Source: Fervidobacterium sp. (GTDB lineage: Bacteria; Thermotogota; Thermotogae; Thermotogales; Fervidobacteriaceae). Taken from it: a stretch of 12,232 nt of DNA. Below are positions 1 to 6,944 of the stretch, in pieces (positions within the stretch are counted from its first letter, which is position 1; each line of letters starts with the position of its first letter). The notes beneath the pieces were generated by a model. That model worked only from the letters and a program-made list of their open reading frames with translations, had not been told where the DNA came from and did not search any database. The translations under genes and the position numbers were made by a program. The DNA is taken from positions 1 through 12,232 of the forward strand of contig DPIB01000204.1 in the NCBI GenBank assembly GCA_003522805.1. The letters run 5' to 3'.

Positions 1-2
1 CA

Positions 3-545
3 CAGATGGTCGTTAAAAACGAAGCACAGAGATGCGGTGGATTCTACGTAAATAACAGGTGGCTTGGTGGATTACTTACCAATTTCACAACCATACAAAG
101 TAGAATCGAAAGGCTCATTGAGCTAGAAGAAATGGAAGCGAATGGAGAGCTTGACCAACTTCCAAAGAAAGAACAGAGCAAGACAAGAAAGACATTGGAA
201 AAACTAAGAAAAAATCTTGGCGGCGTCAAGAATATGAAATCTATACCAGATGTTATATTTTTAGTAGATCCACGAAAAGAAAGAATCGCAGTCGAGGAAG
301 CAAATTACCTTGGCATCCCACTAGTAGCGATGGTTGATACTAATTGCGACCCTGATCCAATCGATTATGTAATTCCTTCAAATGATGACGCAATAAGAGC
401 CATTGCTTTAATTACAGCGAAAATTGCTGACGCATATCTTGAGGGAAGAGAAGGAATACCTTACTCAGATGAAGTTGCTGTAGAAGAGATAGTAGAGGAA
501 ATAGAAATAAATATTCCTGAGAATTTGGACGAAGAGGAGATATAA
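3..545 (+). CDS. rpsB: 30S ribosomal protein S2, 3' part (5' end outside window)
   Basis: This is a structural protein of the small ribosomal subunit, and only its C-terminal part of about 180 residues is present. The frame is open through the left edge (the codon at 3-5 is Gln), so the Met at 6 is internal. The segment [15 protein letters not shown] is the S2 signature, and the later stretches [32 protein letters not shown] and [13 protein letters not shown] are also typical of S2. The protein ends in an acidic tail rich in Glu and Ile. Bacterial S2 is usually about 230-260 residues, so perhaps 60-80 are missing. The next gene is not tsf (EF-Ts), the usual partner; a terminator follows and then a gene on the other strand. 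Identification is very secure. Confidence 0.97.
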   Translation, partial: QMVVKNEAQRCGGFYVNNRWLGGLLTNFTTIQSRIERLIELEEMEANGELDQLPKKEQSKTRKTLEKLRKNLGGVKNMKSIPDVIFLVDPRKERIAVEEANYLGIPLVAMVDTNCDPDPIDYVIPSNDDAIRAIALITAKIADAYLEGREGIPYSDEVAVEEIVEEIEINIPENLDEEEI

Positions 546-602
546 AGGCATATATAGAGAATATTTCTGATTATCATTTTCACTATTTCGAAAGGAATTT
601 AA

Positions 603-642
603 AAAGGACTCCAGCACAATCCTTTACTTGCTGGAGTCTTTT
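603..642. terminator. Bidirectional intrinsic terminator between rpsB and the transporter gene
   Basis: The arms GACTCCAGCA (607-616) and TGCTGGAGTC (629-638) form a perfect 10-bp stem around a 12-nt loop, and A:T pairs extend it outward. On the plus strand the stem is followed by TTTT and further T-rich sequence. On the minus strand it is followed by CTTTTT. It sits between the ends of two converging genes and should stop both transcripts. Confidence 0.92.
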
Positions 643-662
643 GATTTTGATTCTTACTACTC

Positions 663-1571
663 TCATCCATCTGAGATATCTCCACCCCTACTAACACTAG
701 TTCTCATACTCGTATCACGTTGTTTGAGATAGGAATTTGAAACTAGAGATATTAGAATAAGCAACATTCCAACTATTTGAATAAAGTTGATTCTCTCATG
801 TCTAAATAGGCTGCCTGCGAGTACCGAGATCACAGTTGTCAGGTTAGAAAAAAGTGACGATACAGTGGGAGAGACTTTACTTAGCATAAAGTTAACTAAG
901 AAAAATGCAACGGTCGATGAAAGAACACCTAGATACAAGACACTGATGATAACATTTGTATCAAATGATATTGTAAATTGCCCTGATATCAGGCTAACTA
1001 CAGTAAAGAATAAAAATCCGCTGAACATCATGAAAAACGTAATTTCCACCGGTGTGAATTCGGTAGAGTATTTTCTGGAAAACATATTATAGAATGCAGA
1101 TGAAAAAGCTGCACCGAGAATTAGAATTTCACCAAGAAAAGTGCCGGAGAATTTTTCCCCATGGCCCACTATTAGGAAAACTCCGAAAAAACTTAGAACT
1201 GAAAAAACTATTTGATACCATCTAATGCGTTCTTTAAGAAAAATTGGGCTTAGGATCACTACGAAGATTGGAATCATTGCAATTAACATTCCTGCTTCGG
1301 AAGAGGTAGTATATTTTAGACCGTTGGTTTCAAATATGAAATATAATATGGGTTCAAAAAGGGCTACTTTCCATAATCTCCAGTAGGGTTTCTTTGAAAG
1401 TTTTATAACCCCCAAGAGGGCTAGAAGCAACATGACCAGTGTTGCCATTCCAAATCTGTATGAAAGAAAAGTGTACACAGGAACGTAATCCAATGCATTT
1501 TTGGTGAATAAAAAAGAAAGACCAAAAATCGTAGACATTGCAATACCAGATAATATGACCTTCAAATTCAA
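663..1571 (-). CDS. EamA/DMT-superfamily transporter, 10 predicted TM helices
   Basis: This is an integral membrane permease of the drug/metabolite transporter superfamily (EamA/RhaT-like). The substrate cannot be told from sequence; members carry amino acids, sugars, nucleotides or drugs. The 302-residue protein is two repeats of about five hydrophobic helices each, the normal length and layout. Family-like segments include FGLSFLFTKNAL near the N terminus, the end of the first repeat (PIFLKERIRWYQ) and the matching end of the second repeat (LFRHERINFIQIVGMLLILISL). I place the start at TTG 1571-1569 because GGAGGTG lies 7 nt upstream. The frame stays open to an ATG at 1601, but that ATG is upstream of the ribosome binding site and would put ten untypical residues before the first helix. 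The gene is a single unit, divergent from hrcA. The short polar C-terminal tail should be cytoplasmic. Confidence 0.88.
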   Translation of the reverse strand: MNLKVILSGIAMSTIFGLSFLFTKNALDYVPVYTFLSYRFGMATLVMLLLALLGVIKLSKKPYWRLWKVALFEPILYFIFETNGLKYTTSSEAGMLIAMIPIFVVILSPIFLKERIRWYQIVFSVLSFFGVFLIVGHGEKFSGTFLGEILILGAAFSSAFYNMFSRKYSTEFTPVEITFFMMFSGFLFFTVVSLISGQFTISFDTNVIISVLYLGVLSSTVAFFLVNFMLSKVSPTVSSLFSNLTTVISVLAGSLFRHERINFIQIVGMLLILISLVSNSYLKQRDTSMRTSVSRGGDISDG

Positions 1572-1578
1572 GACTGCA

Positions 1579-1585
1579 CACCTCC
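1579..1585 (-). promoter_or_regulatory. Ribosome binding site that sets the TTG start of the transporter
   Basis: GGAGGTG on the minus strand is a near-perfect Shine-Dalgarno sequence and lies 7 nt before TTG 1571-1569. No comparable site precedes the in-frame ATG at 1601. Confidence 0.8.
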
Positions 1586-1642
1586 AAAGAACTAAGATCA
1601 ATAACTTATTTGGTTAGCTTATCGTACAATTCAACAACAATA

Positions 1643-1670
1643 ATTCTACATCATTTTGTAAAATATACAA
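1643..1670 (-). promoter_or_regulatory. Possible promoter for the transporter gene
   Basis: On the minus strand, TTGTAT (1670-1665) and TAGAAT (1648-1643) are separated by 16 bp. They lie about 70 nt upstream of the TTG start. The match is moderate in AT-rich sequence, so this is a candidate only. Confidence 0.35.
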
Positions 1671-1703
1671 CTGTATTTTTGCACTTTCTAGACTGCTCAG
1701 TAG

Positions 1704-1731
1704 TTGACAAACGAAGGGAGAATGATATAAT
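1704..1731 (+). promoter_or_regulatory. Sigma-70-type promoter of the hrcA operon
   Basis: A perfect -35 box TTGACA (1704-1709) and a perfect -10 box TATAAT (1726-1731) are separated by 16 bp. Transcription would start near 1738, giving a leader of about 75 nt before hrcA. A CIRCE-like operator lies across the predicted start point. Confidence 0.85.
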
Positions 1732-1732
1732 T

Positions 1733-1759
1733 TTAGCAGAGAGACATGGTGTTTGCTAA
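1733..1759 (+). promoter_or_regulatory. Degenerate CIRCE-like HrcA operator
   Basis: The half-sites are TTAGCAGAG (1733-1741) and GTTTGCTAA (1751-1759), with exactly 9 bp between. The classical CIRCE element is TTAGCACTC-N9-GAGTGCTAA. The outer six bases of each arm (TTAGCA and TGCTAA) match perfectly and the 9-9-9 spacing is exact, while the inner three bases of each arm differ. It begins one base after the -10 box, spans the predicted transcription start and lies upstream of hrcA itself, which is the usual place for CIRCE. HrcA binding here would block the whole operon. Confidence 0.72.
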
Positions 1760-1801
1760 TGAAAGTGACAAAAAGTAACTCAAGCAAACGCTTAAATAAG
1801 T

Positions 1802-1807
1802 GAGGTG
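1802..1807 (+). promoter_or_regulatory. Ribosome binding site deciding the hrcA start
   Basis: GAGGTG lies 6 nt before the in-frame GTG at 1814. An upstream in-frame GTG at 1805 overlaps the site itself and cannot use it. The ATG at 1812 is out of frame and soon meets a stop. Confidence 0.75.
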
Positions 1808-1813
1808 ATAGAT

Positions 1814-2836
1814 GTGGACATCACCGAGCGACAAAAAAAAGTGCTATACTGCATAGTACAGGAATATATAAATACAAAAGTTCCGGTAAGCTCAAAAAAG
1901 GTTTTAGAAAATGCTACGCTAGACCGTTCCAGTGCAACGGTAAGAAATGACATGAACAGACTGATGAAATTTGGCTATATATATCAACCACATACATCTG
2001 CAGGTAGGATACCTACAGATAAGGGTTTGCGTTTCTACGTAAACGAGCTGATGAAGATAAGGGAAGAAATAAAAGCCAGGAGCAACTATGTAGATACTGC
2101 TTCGGCTTTCCCAATAGGTGATATGGAGAAAGTACTCATTGGTGCAGCTAAGCTGTTGAGTTCTTCCACAAAGGGAATGGTCATTATAGAAAAGCCAAGC
2201 CCATTAAATTTAAGAATCAACAGAATAGTTGTTACATCAGTAAGTAAGAACTTCTCAATTGTCAATATCATAACTACACTGGGCTTGAGCTCCTCGATAC
2301 CTGTACAACATGGTGAAATTCCGGACATTGGGAGTATAGAAGAGATTCTTAACAAGATCATGAAAGGCTTAACACTCAATGAGTTTAAGACGAAGTTAAG
2401 AGAAATTATTTTAAGAACGAATAGTTTCAAGGATTTCAATTTCATACAACTAGAAAAAGGCTTCTTAGAAATCACAGAAAAGTTGTCGATAGAGAGTTAC
2501 GAAGATTATCTAACAGAGGGTGTTTCAAATCTATTGATGAACGACAGAATAAGTCTCAGAAAACTACAGAGCATTCTAAACTATGTATCAGGAGAGGCAT
2601 TTTACAAAGATCTATTCGAACTCAACAACAATATATACATAGGGAAGGAACATGGGCTGAGATTCTTGGACGATTTTTCGATTTTGATTGGTGAGTTCTA
2701 CTCTGAATCAATAACGATAGGCAGAGTTGCAATTATATTCGATAAGTACGGCAAATATGATTACATAATCGATAGTTTCGACTTTATGACGAACAGACTT
2801 ACAGAATACTTTACCGTTGTGTCGAGGAGTGTTTAG
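1814..2836 (+). CDS. hrcA: Heat-inducible transcription repressor HrcA
   Basis: HrcA is the dimeric repressor of class I heat-shock genes; it binds CIRCE and loses activity when misfolded protein accumulates. With the GTG start at 1814 it has 340 residues, the normal size for the family. The N-terminal winged helix covers about residues 4-75. It holds the recognition-helix segment SSATVRNDM (39-47) and the HrcA hallmark HTSAGRIPTDKG (60-71). The rest is the GAF-like and dimerisation region, with a C-terminal block around ILIGEFYSESITIGRVAIIF typical of the family. It is the first gene of the operon, with a CIRCE-like site in its own leader, so autoregulation is expected. A gap of 69 nt separates it from grpE. 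Confidence 0.96.
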   Translation: MDITERQKKVLYCIVQEYINTKVPVSSKKVLENATLDRSSATVRNDMNRLMKFGYIYQPHTSAGRIPTDKGLRFYVNELMKIREEIKARSNYVDTASAFPIGDMEKVLIGAAKLLSSSTKGMVIIEKPSPLNLRINRIVVTSVSKNFSIVNIITTLGLSSSIPVQHGEIPDIGSIEEILNKIMKGLTLNEFKTKLREIILRTNSFKDFNFIQLEKGFLEITEKLSIESYEDYLTEGVSNLLMNDRISLRKLQSILNYVSGEAFYKDLFELNNNIYIGKEHGLRFLDDFSILIGEFYSESITIGRVAIIFDKYGKYDYIIDSFDFMTNRLTEYFTVVSRSV

Positions 2837-2905
2837 GATTTTTCAAAAGCGAAAGAGAAACAACGAAAATAGCGAAAACTCTTATATTATTGGAGGTGTG
2901 AAGTA

Positions 2906-3568
2906 ATGGAGAAAGAAGAAAAGAAGTTCGAAAATATTGAGAATATTGACGAAAACATTGTAAATAGAGAGGAAATGATAGGAGAAGACTCTCCCATCAG
3001 TGAGGATATACCTGACACAGAATGCACAAATTCCCAATTAATCCAGGAGAATAAGCAACTGAAAGAGAAGATTACAGAGCTAGAGGATCAGTTAAGAGAA
3101 ATGCAGAATGCGGCAAGGGTTATAAAAGCAACTTTTGAAAATTATAAGATGGATGTGGATAAGCAGTTAAGAGACATATCACGTTCGACTATACTGAGGA
3201 TAATAAAAACATTATTACCCATTATAGATGACTTCAAGAGAGCTTTTAAACACTACGAAGCGTCAAATAATCTCGAGGAGTTTTACAATGGAACACAGAA
3301 GATATTTGAGAAATTCATAAGAATACTTGAAAACGAAGGACTTCAGGTAATAGACACATCAGGAAAGTTTGATCCATTCAATCATGAGGCATTTGATAAA
3401 GAAGAACGTGAAGATGTTGATGAGTATTCTATTCTGGAAGTAATAGAGGATGGTTATACTTTTAAGGGTCAGGTTGTTAAACCTGCAAAGGTAAAGGTGG
3501 CAATTAAACCACGTAAATCAAGATGCAACCAAGAGGATGAGGATAAAAGCTCTGATATGTCGGAATAA
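2906..3568 (+). CDS. grpE: Nucleotide exchange factor GrpE
   Basis: GrpE is the cytoplasmic co-chaperone that removes ADP from DnaK and often acts as a thermosensor. The protein has 220 residues. An acidic, probably disordered N terminus (1-40) is followed by a long charged helix suited to coiled-coil dimerisation (about 42-95). The compact C-terminal domain carries the GrpE signature, seen in LENEGLQVIDTSGKFDPFNHEA (in part, about 141-162) and in the beta-domain segment DGYTFKGQVVKPAKVKVAI (about 182-200). A charged tail of about 20 residues follows. The ATG is supported by GGAGGTG (2892-2898) at 7 nt. It lies between hrcA and dnaJ with gaps of 69 nt on each side and no terminator seen. The DnaK partner is not in this window. 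Confidence 0.96.
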   Translation: MEKEEKKFENIENIDENIVNREEMIGEDSPISEDIPDTECTNSQLIQENKQLKEKITELEDQLREMQNAARVIKATFENYKMDVDKQLRDISRSTILRIIKTLLPIIDDFKRAFKHYEASNNLEEFYNGTQKIFEKFIRILENEGLQVIDTSGKFDPFNHEAFDKEEREDVDEYSILEVIEDGYTFKGQVVKPAKVKVAIKPRKSRCNQEDEDKSSDMSE

Positions 3569-3637
3569 AGTCAGTAATATCAAGAACAGCGTTGAATAGA
3601 GTTATCTATGTTCCTGTAAAGAGTAGAGGTGAGCAAT

Positions 3638-4768
3638 ATGCAAAAAAAAGATTACTATGAAATACTTGGAGTTTCAAAAGATGCGACAAGTGATGAAATA
3701 AAGAATGCATACAAGAAATTGGTTAAAGAATGGCATCCTGATAGACATACGGGTGAGAACAAGAAGATCGCTGAACAGAGATTCAAGGAAATTCAAGAAG
3801 CTTATGAAGTTCTTTCAGATCCTCAAAAGAAAGCGATGTATGATAAATTTGGATATGTTGGTGAAGGTTCACCATATACTTACGAGCGCAATGGGAACGG
3901 TGGTTTTGGCTTCGAAGATATGTTTAGGGACTTTCTAAACGATGACATCTTCAATATATTCTTCGGAGGCCAACGTACTAGTCAAAGTAGATCTTCCACC
4001 AGTGGTTCTCGAGCACAGCGAAGCCCGAGGAGAGGTGAAGATATAAATACAACGATCACAATAGATGAATCAGATGTCTTTGTTGGCAAAAGTGTCACCA
4101 TCGAATATGATCGTTATGAGGCATGTGAAAACTGTCATGGTGAAGGTGTGGAACCAGGCAGTAAATGGATTACGTGTTCTAAATGTCACGGTAGTGGTGT
4201 CGTAAGGGAGGAGCGACGTACTCCATTTGGTGTTTTCATAAACCAATACACTTGTGATGCTTGTGGCGGAACCGGAACAATCCCTGGTGAGACGTGCCAT
4301 GTGTGTAAGGGTGCGGGTAGAGTAAGAAAACGGGCTTCGGCTGTCGTGAATATACCTGCAGGTGTGGAGAATGATACGGTCTTACGTATTTCAAGAAAAG
4401 GAAATGCGGGAATAAATGGTGGAGAATATGGAGACCTTTATGTTCACATAAATGTAAAAAAATCGGGTGATTACAAACGTGAAGGTGATGATATAATAAT
4501 TGATGTCCGAATAGACTACGTAACTGCTATACTTGGTGGAAGCGTGGTTGTAACCCTTCCAAATAAGGAAGATGTGGAGATAGAAATTCCTGCAGGAATT
4601 CAACCAAACGAGAAAGTGGTTGTTAGAGGAAAAGGTTTTCCGAATATGCGTAATGGCAAGAGAGGGAACTTGATAGCTAGAATAATAGTAGATATTCCAA
4701 AAAGAGTCTCTTCGAAAGAAAAAGAACTGCTGAAAGAAATAGCTAGAATGAGAGGAGTAACGGTTTGA
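3638..4768 (+). CDS. dnaJ: Chaperone protein DnaJ (class A, with zinc finger)
   Basis: DnaJ is a J-domain co-chaperone that delivers unfolded substrates to DnaK and stimulates its ATPase. The protein has 376 residues and a complete class A layout. The J domain covers 1-70 with the HPD motif at 33-35. A Gly/Phe-rich linker runs about 71-112, followed by a Ser/Arg-rich stretch (114-132). The zinc-binding region has four CxxCxGxG repeats (CENCHGEG, CSKCHGSG, CDACGGTG, CHVCKGAG) with all eight cysteines at 163, 166, 180, 183, 206, 209, 220 and 223. Two C-terminal substrate-binding domains end the protein. I chose ATG 3638 because GAGGTG (3626-3631) lies 6 nt upstream. The in-frame GTG at 3629 is inside that site. 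The stop overlaps the TTG start of the next gene. Confidence 0.97.
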   Translation: MQKKDYYEILGVSKDATSDEIKNAYKKLVKEWHPDRHTGENKKIAEQRFKEIQEAYEVLSDPQKKAMYDKFGYVGEGSPYTYERNGNGGFGFEDMFRDFLNDDIFNIFFGGQRTSQSRSSTSGSRAQRSPRRGEDINTTITIDESDVFVGKSVTIEYDRYEACENCHGEGVEPGSKWITCSKCHGSGVVREERRTPFGVFINQYTCDACGGTGTIPGETCHVCKGAGRVRKRASAVVNIPAGVENDTVLRISRKGNAGINGGEYGDLYVHINVKKSGDYKREGDDIIIDVRIDYVTAILGGSVVVTLPNKEDVEIEIPAGIQPNEKVVVRGKGFPNMRNGKRGNLIARIIVDIPKRVSSKEKELLKEIARMRGVTV

Positions 4769-6096
4769 GATTAGATGAAGAAAAGATAAATAAGAAAAAG
4801 AGGAATGGAAAAAACCATAAAAGCATTTTATTTGTCATTTTGTTGATAATTCTACTGCTGGCGATAGTTACTATCGCCTTTTCGTTTTTTAGTTCCTCAC
4901 AAGGCTCTACTCCGAATAGCTTTTTCACCTTTGTCGCAGGGTCTACGAATAATTCTAAGAACTCGGTTTCAACCAAGGAAATAGACATAGTCTATGACCG
5001 AGCTTTAGAATCAAGGTTTCATAAGACTCTACCTATTTCCGATGGGGTGGTGTCGGTTGGCACAATACTGAAGGATGAAAATATGAAGTACCAACTCTTC
5101 GTTGCTATGTTCAGAGAAGACGGCAGTTTAGTATGGGAATATGAATTTGGGAATGAAGGAGATGAGTGGGGTTACGATATCGTTGAAGAAAGTGATGGAT
5201 ATATAATCGTTGGGACCGCAGCTTCACGATCTTTGGGTGTACGGGGGAGATACGATGCTTTGGTCATGAAAATAAGTAGAGATGGAAATCTTGTATGGTA
5301 TAAAACTTACGGTAGTGCTGATTGGGATAGGGCATATAAAATGACTAAAGTAAAAGATGGTTACGTATTTGTAGGAGACAACTACATGAAAGGCGGAGAC
5401 GTCGTAGAAAACTACGGTGAACATGATTTTTGGATCGTTAAGATAGACAATGCCGGAAATATTGTCTGGAGCAAAAGCTTTGGCGGAATTCGCTGGGACA
5501 GAGCATATGGCATCGGGTACATGGAGGAAGAAGACATAATAGTGGTAGCAGGCTCGTCAAATTCATTCACCAACGGCACAAGGTACGATGGCTATGTGGT
5601 TGCATACAATGGAAAGGGCGACCTTGTTTGGAAAACTCCTCTTGTAAATAGCCAAGTTGTGTGGCCATTCGATTTAAAGATCAGGGGCAAGAACATATTT
5701 GTTGGTGGTTACACAGTTGAAAAGGCTGGAAACAATAAGAATTATGTTGAAAGAGCTTTCATTGCAAAGTTGAATGCCATCGGCAGTGTGGAATATCTCA
5801 GAACATTTGGTACAAATGTTCGCTTACATTCGATAAATATTCTAAATTCTGAGGCAAAAGAAGATAGAATGACCTTTGCAGGTTACAAAGAGAGCAATGA
5901 CGTAAAACAACCCTGGTACGGTGAGCTGACAATAACGAATGGAGTAAAGGATGGTCTAGTAGCTATAGAGCGTACCGTAAATTCAGAATATGGCATGTTT
6001 TTTGATACCAATTCGTCAGAGAATTTCGTGACTTACTCCGGAACTAGTATGGAAAACGGTAAGTATAAAGGTTTGTTGAAAATAATGCCAAAGTAA
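4765..6096 (+). CDS. Membrane-anchored beta-propeller protein of unknown function, coupled to dnaJ
   Basis: I do not recognise a named family. The 443-residue protein has a short basic N terminus (1-18, many Lys), one strong hydrophobic segment (about 19-43) and a Ser/Thr/Asn-rich linker. A large repeat domain follows, so it is probably an N-in membrane anchor with the domain outside the cytoplasm. Repeats of about 50-55 residues begin near 109, 163, 220, 274, 329 and 382 and follow the pattern YD..v.K...dGnlvW.k.fG...d.aY......dgyi.vG. The first three are clearest, for example GNLVWYKTYG and GNIVWSKSFGG. A partial first repeat (about 76-104) and the last strand GLLKIMPK would complete a seventh blade by velcro closure. 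The start is TTG at 4765, sharing bases with the dnaJ stop TGA (4766-4768). GAGGAG (4752-4757) lies 7 nt upstream inside dnaJ, and a nearby ATG (4775) is out of frame. Translation is therefore likely coupled to dnaJ. A scaffold or binding role is possible but only a guess. Confidence 0.82.
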   Translation: MRLDEEKINKKKRNGKNHKSILFVILLIILLLAIVTIAFSFFSSSQGSTPNSFFTFVAGSTNNSKNSVSTKEIDIVYDRALESRFHKTLPISDGVVSVGTILKDENMKYQLFVAMFREDGSLVWEYEFGNEGDEWGYDIVEESDGYIIVGTAASRSLGVRGRYDALVMKISRDGNLVWYKTYGSADWDRAYKMTKVKDGYVFVGDNYMKGGDVVENYGEHDFWIVKIDNAGNIVWSKSFGGIRWDRAYGIGYMEEEDIIVVAGSSNSFTNGTRYDGYVVAYNGKGDLVWKTPLVNSQVVWPFDLKIRGKNIFVGGYTVEKAGNNKNYVERAFIAKLNAIGSVEYLRTFGTNVRLHSINILNSEAKEDRMTFAGYKESNDVKQPWYGELTITNGVKDGLVAIERTVNSEYGMFFDTNSSENFVTYSGTSMENGKYKGLLKIMPK

Positions 6097-6128
6097 TCAA
6101 AGACCCAAATCCAATATTTGACAGAAAT

Positions 6129-6902
6129 TTATATACTATTATCGATAAGTTTTTTGATGTTTTCCTTATACATTCTGCCAATTGGAATTATATCATCATT
6201 ATCCATTACCAAACTCGTTGATCCGAAGTAGTTTTTCAGTATTTTCTTTATATGACCAACAGAAATGATGTAAGATTTATGGACACGTAAGAACTTACTA
6301 GGTGGCAACTTCTTTTCATATTCTCTCAGTGTTTCTTTCGTACGGTATTTTTCTTCGTTAGTAAGAACAAACGTTGAAGCTTCACCAGATACAAGGTAGA
6401 TTATGTCATCTACATCCACAAAATTTATTTCGTTGTCTGTCTCAATAGGTATCTTGTTCTTATTTTTTGCAGAAATCTCAGTCCGAATATAGTCAATCAC
6501 ATTCTTAAGCTTCTCATCAGTGCTGTAAGCAATATCCTTTTTTAATTCCGATGCCATGTTCAACTCTTCCAACTTCTTTAAGGCCTTTTTTAATCTCTCC
6601 TTCTTAATTGGTTTTAGCATGTAATCAATTGCGTTTTCTTCAAACGCTTTAACTGCGTACTCAGAGTACGCAGTGGTAAAGACAACATAAGGTCTATATG
6701 ATATATTCTCAATCACGTAAAATCCATCACGGTGTCCCAAGTTTATGTCGAGGAAAATCACATCAGGCTTAAGATCATTTATGACCTTCACTGCCTTCTC
6801 AGGATCGTTTTCAATACCCAGTATTTCAATCCCTTCTTCTTTCAGCAATTTCTCGAGCATAAGTGCTTGTATTCTCTCATCTTCAACAATCAGGCATGTC
6901 AT
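6129..6902 (-). CDS. LytTR-family response regulator (LytR/AlgR type)
   Basis: This is a two-component response regulator that binds DNA when phosphorylated, and the partner of the kinase gene just upstream. It has 257 residues. The receiver domain (1-120) carries acidic residues E7 and D8, the phosphoacceptor D52 in VIFLDINLG, T76 and K97 in MLKPIKK. A charged linker of about 30 residues follows. The LytTR DNA-binding domain (about 150-255) shows VDVDDIIYLVSGEASTFVLT, FLRVHKSYIISVGHIKKI and IPIGRMYKENIKKL. ATG 6902 is the only workable start, because an in-frame stop lies just upstream and the receiver begins almost at once. GAGGTG (6921-6916) is 13 nt away, which is long, and GGAG (6907-6904) is only 1 nt away. 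It follows the kinase gene by 42 nt and converges with the propeller gene across 32 nt. Confidence 0.93.
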   Translation of the reverse strand: MTCLIVEDERIQALMLEKLLKEEGIEILGIENDPEKAVKVINDLKPDVIFLDINLGHRDGFYVIENISYRPYVVFTTAYSEYAVKAFEENAIDYMLKPIKKERLKKALKKLEELNMASELKKDIAYSTDEKLKNVIDYIRTEISAKNKNKIPIETDNEINFVDVDDIIYLVSGEASTFVLTNEEKYRTKETLREYEKKLPPSKFLRVHKSYIISVGHIKKILKNYFGSTSLVMDNDDIIPIGRMYKENIKKLIDNSI

Positions 6903-6944
6903 ACTCCAGCATTTTCACCTCTTTTCTCTCCTACCCTAAATCTC

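Noticed and set aside
787..1092. Open frame of 101 codons on the plus strand
   Set aside because: It is antisense to the transporter gene, has no ribosome binding site and no recognisable domain.
1683..1709. Second CIRCE candidate around GCACTTTCTAGACTGCTC
   Set aside because: The left half resembles CIRCE (TTTGCACTT) but the right half does not match at the required 9-bp spacing.
1812..1856. ATG at 1812 as an hrcA start
   Set aside because: It is out of frame with HrcA and reaches a stop after about 14 codons.
2086..2475. Open frame of 129 codons on the minus strand
   Set aside because: It lies entirely antisense inside hrcA, with no ribosome binding site or promoter of its own.
2837..2905. 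Internal promoter before grpE
   Set aside because: TATATT/TATTAT occurs near the end of the gap but no -35 box is found at suitable distance; the purine-rich GCGAAA repeats are too short to interpret.
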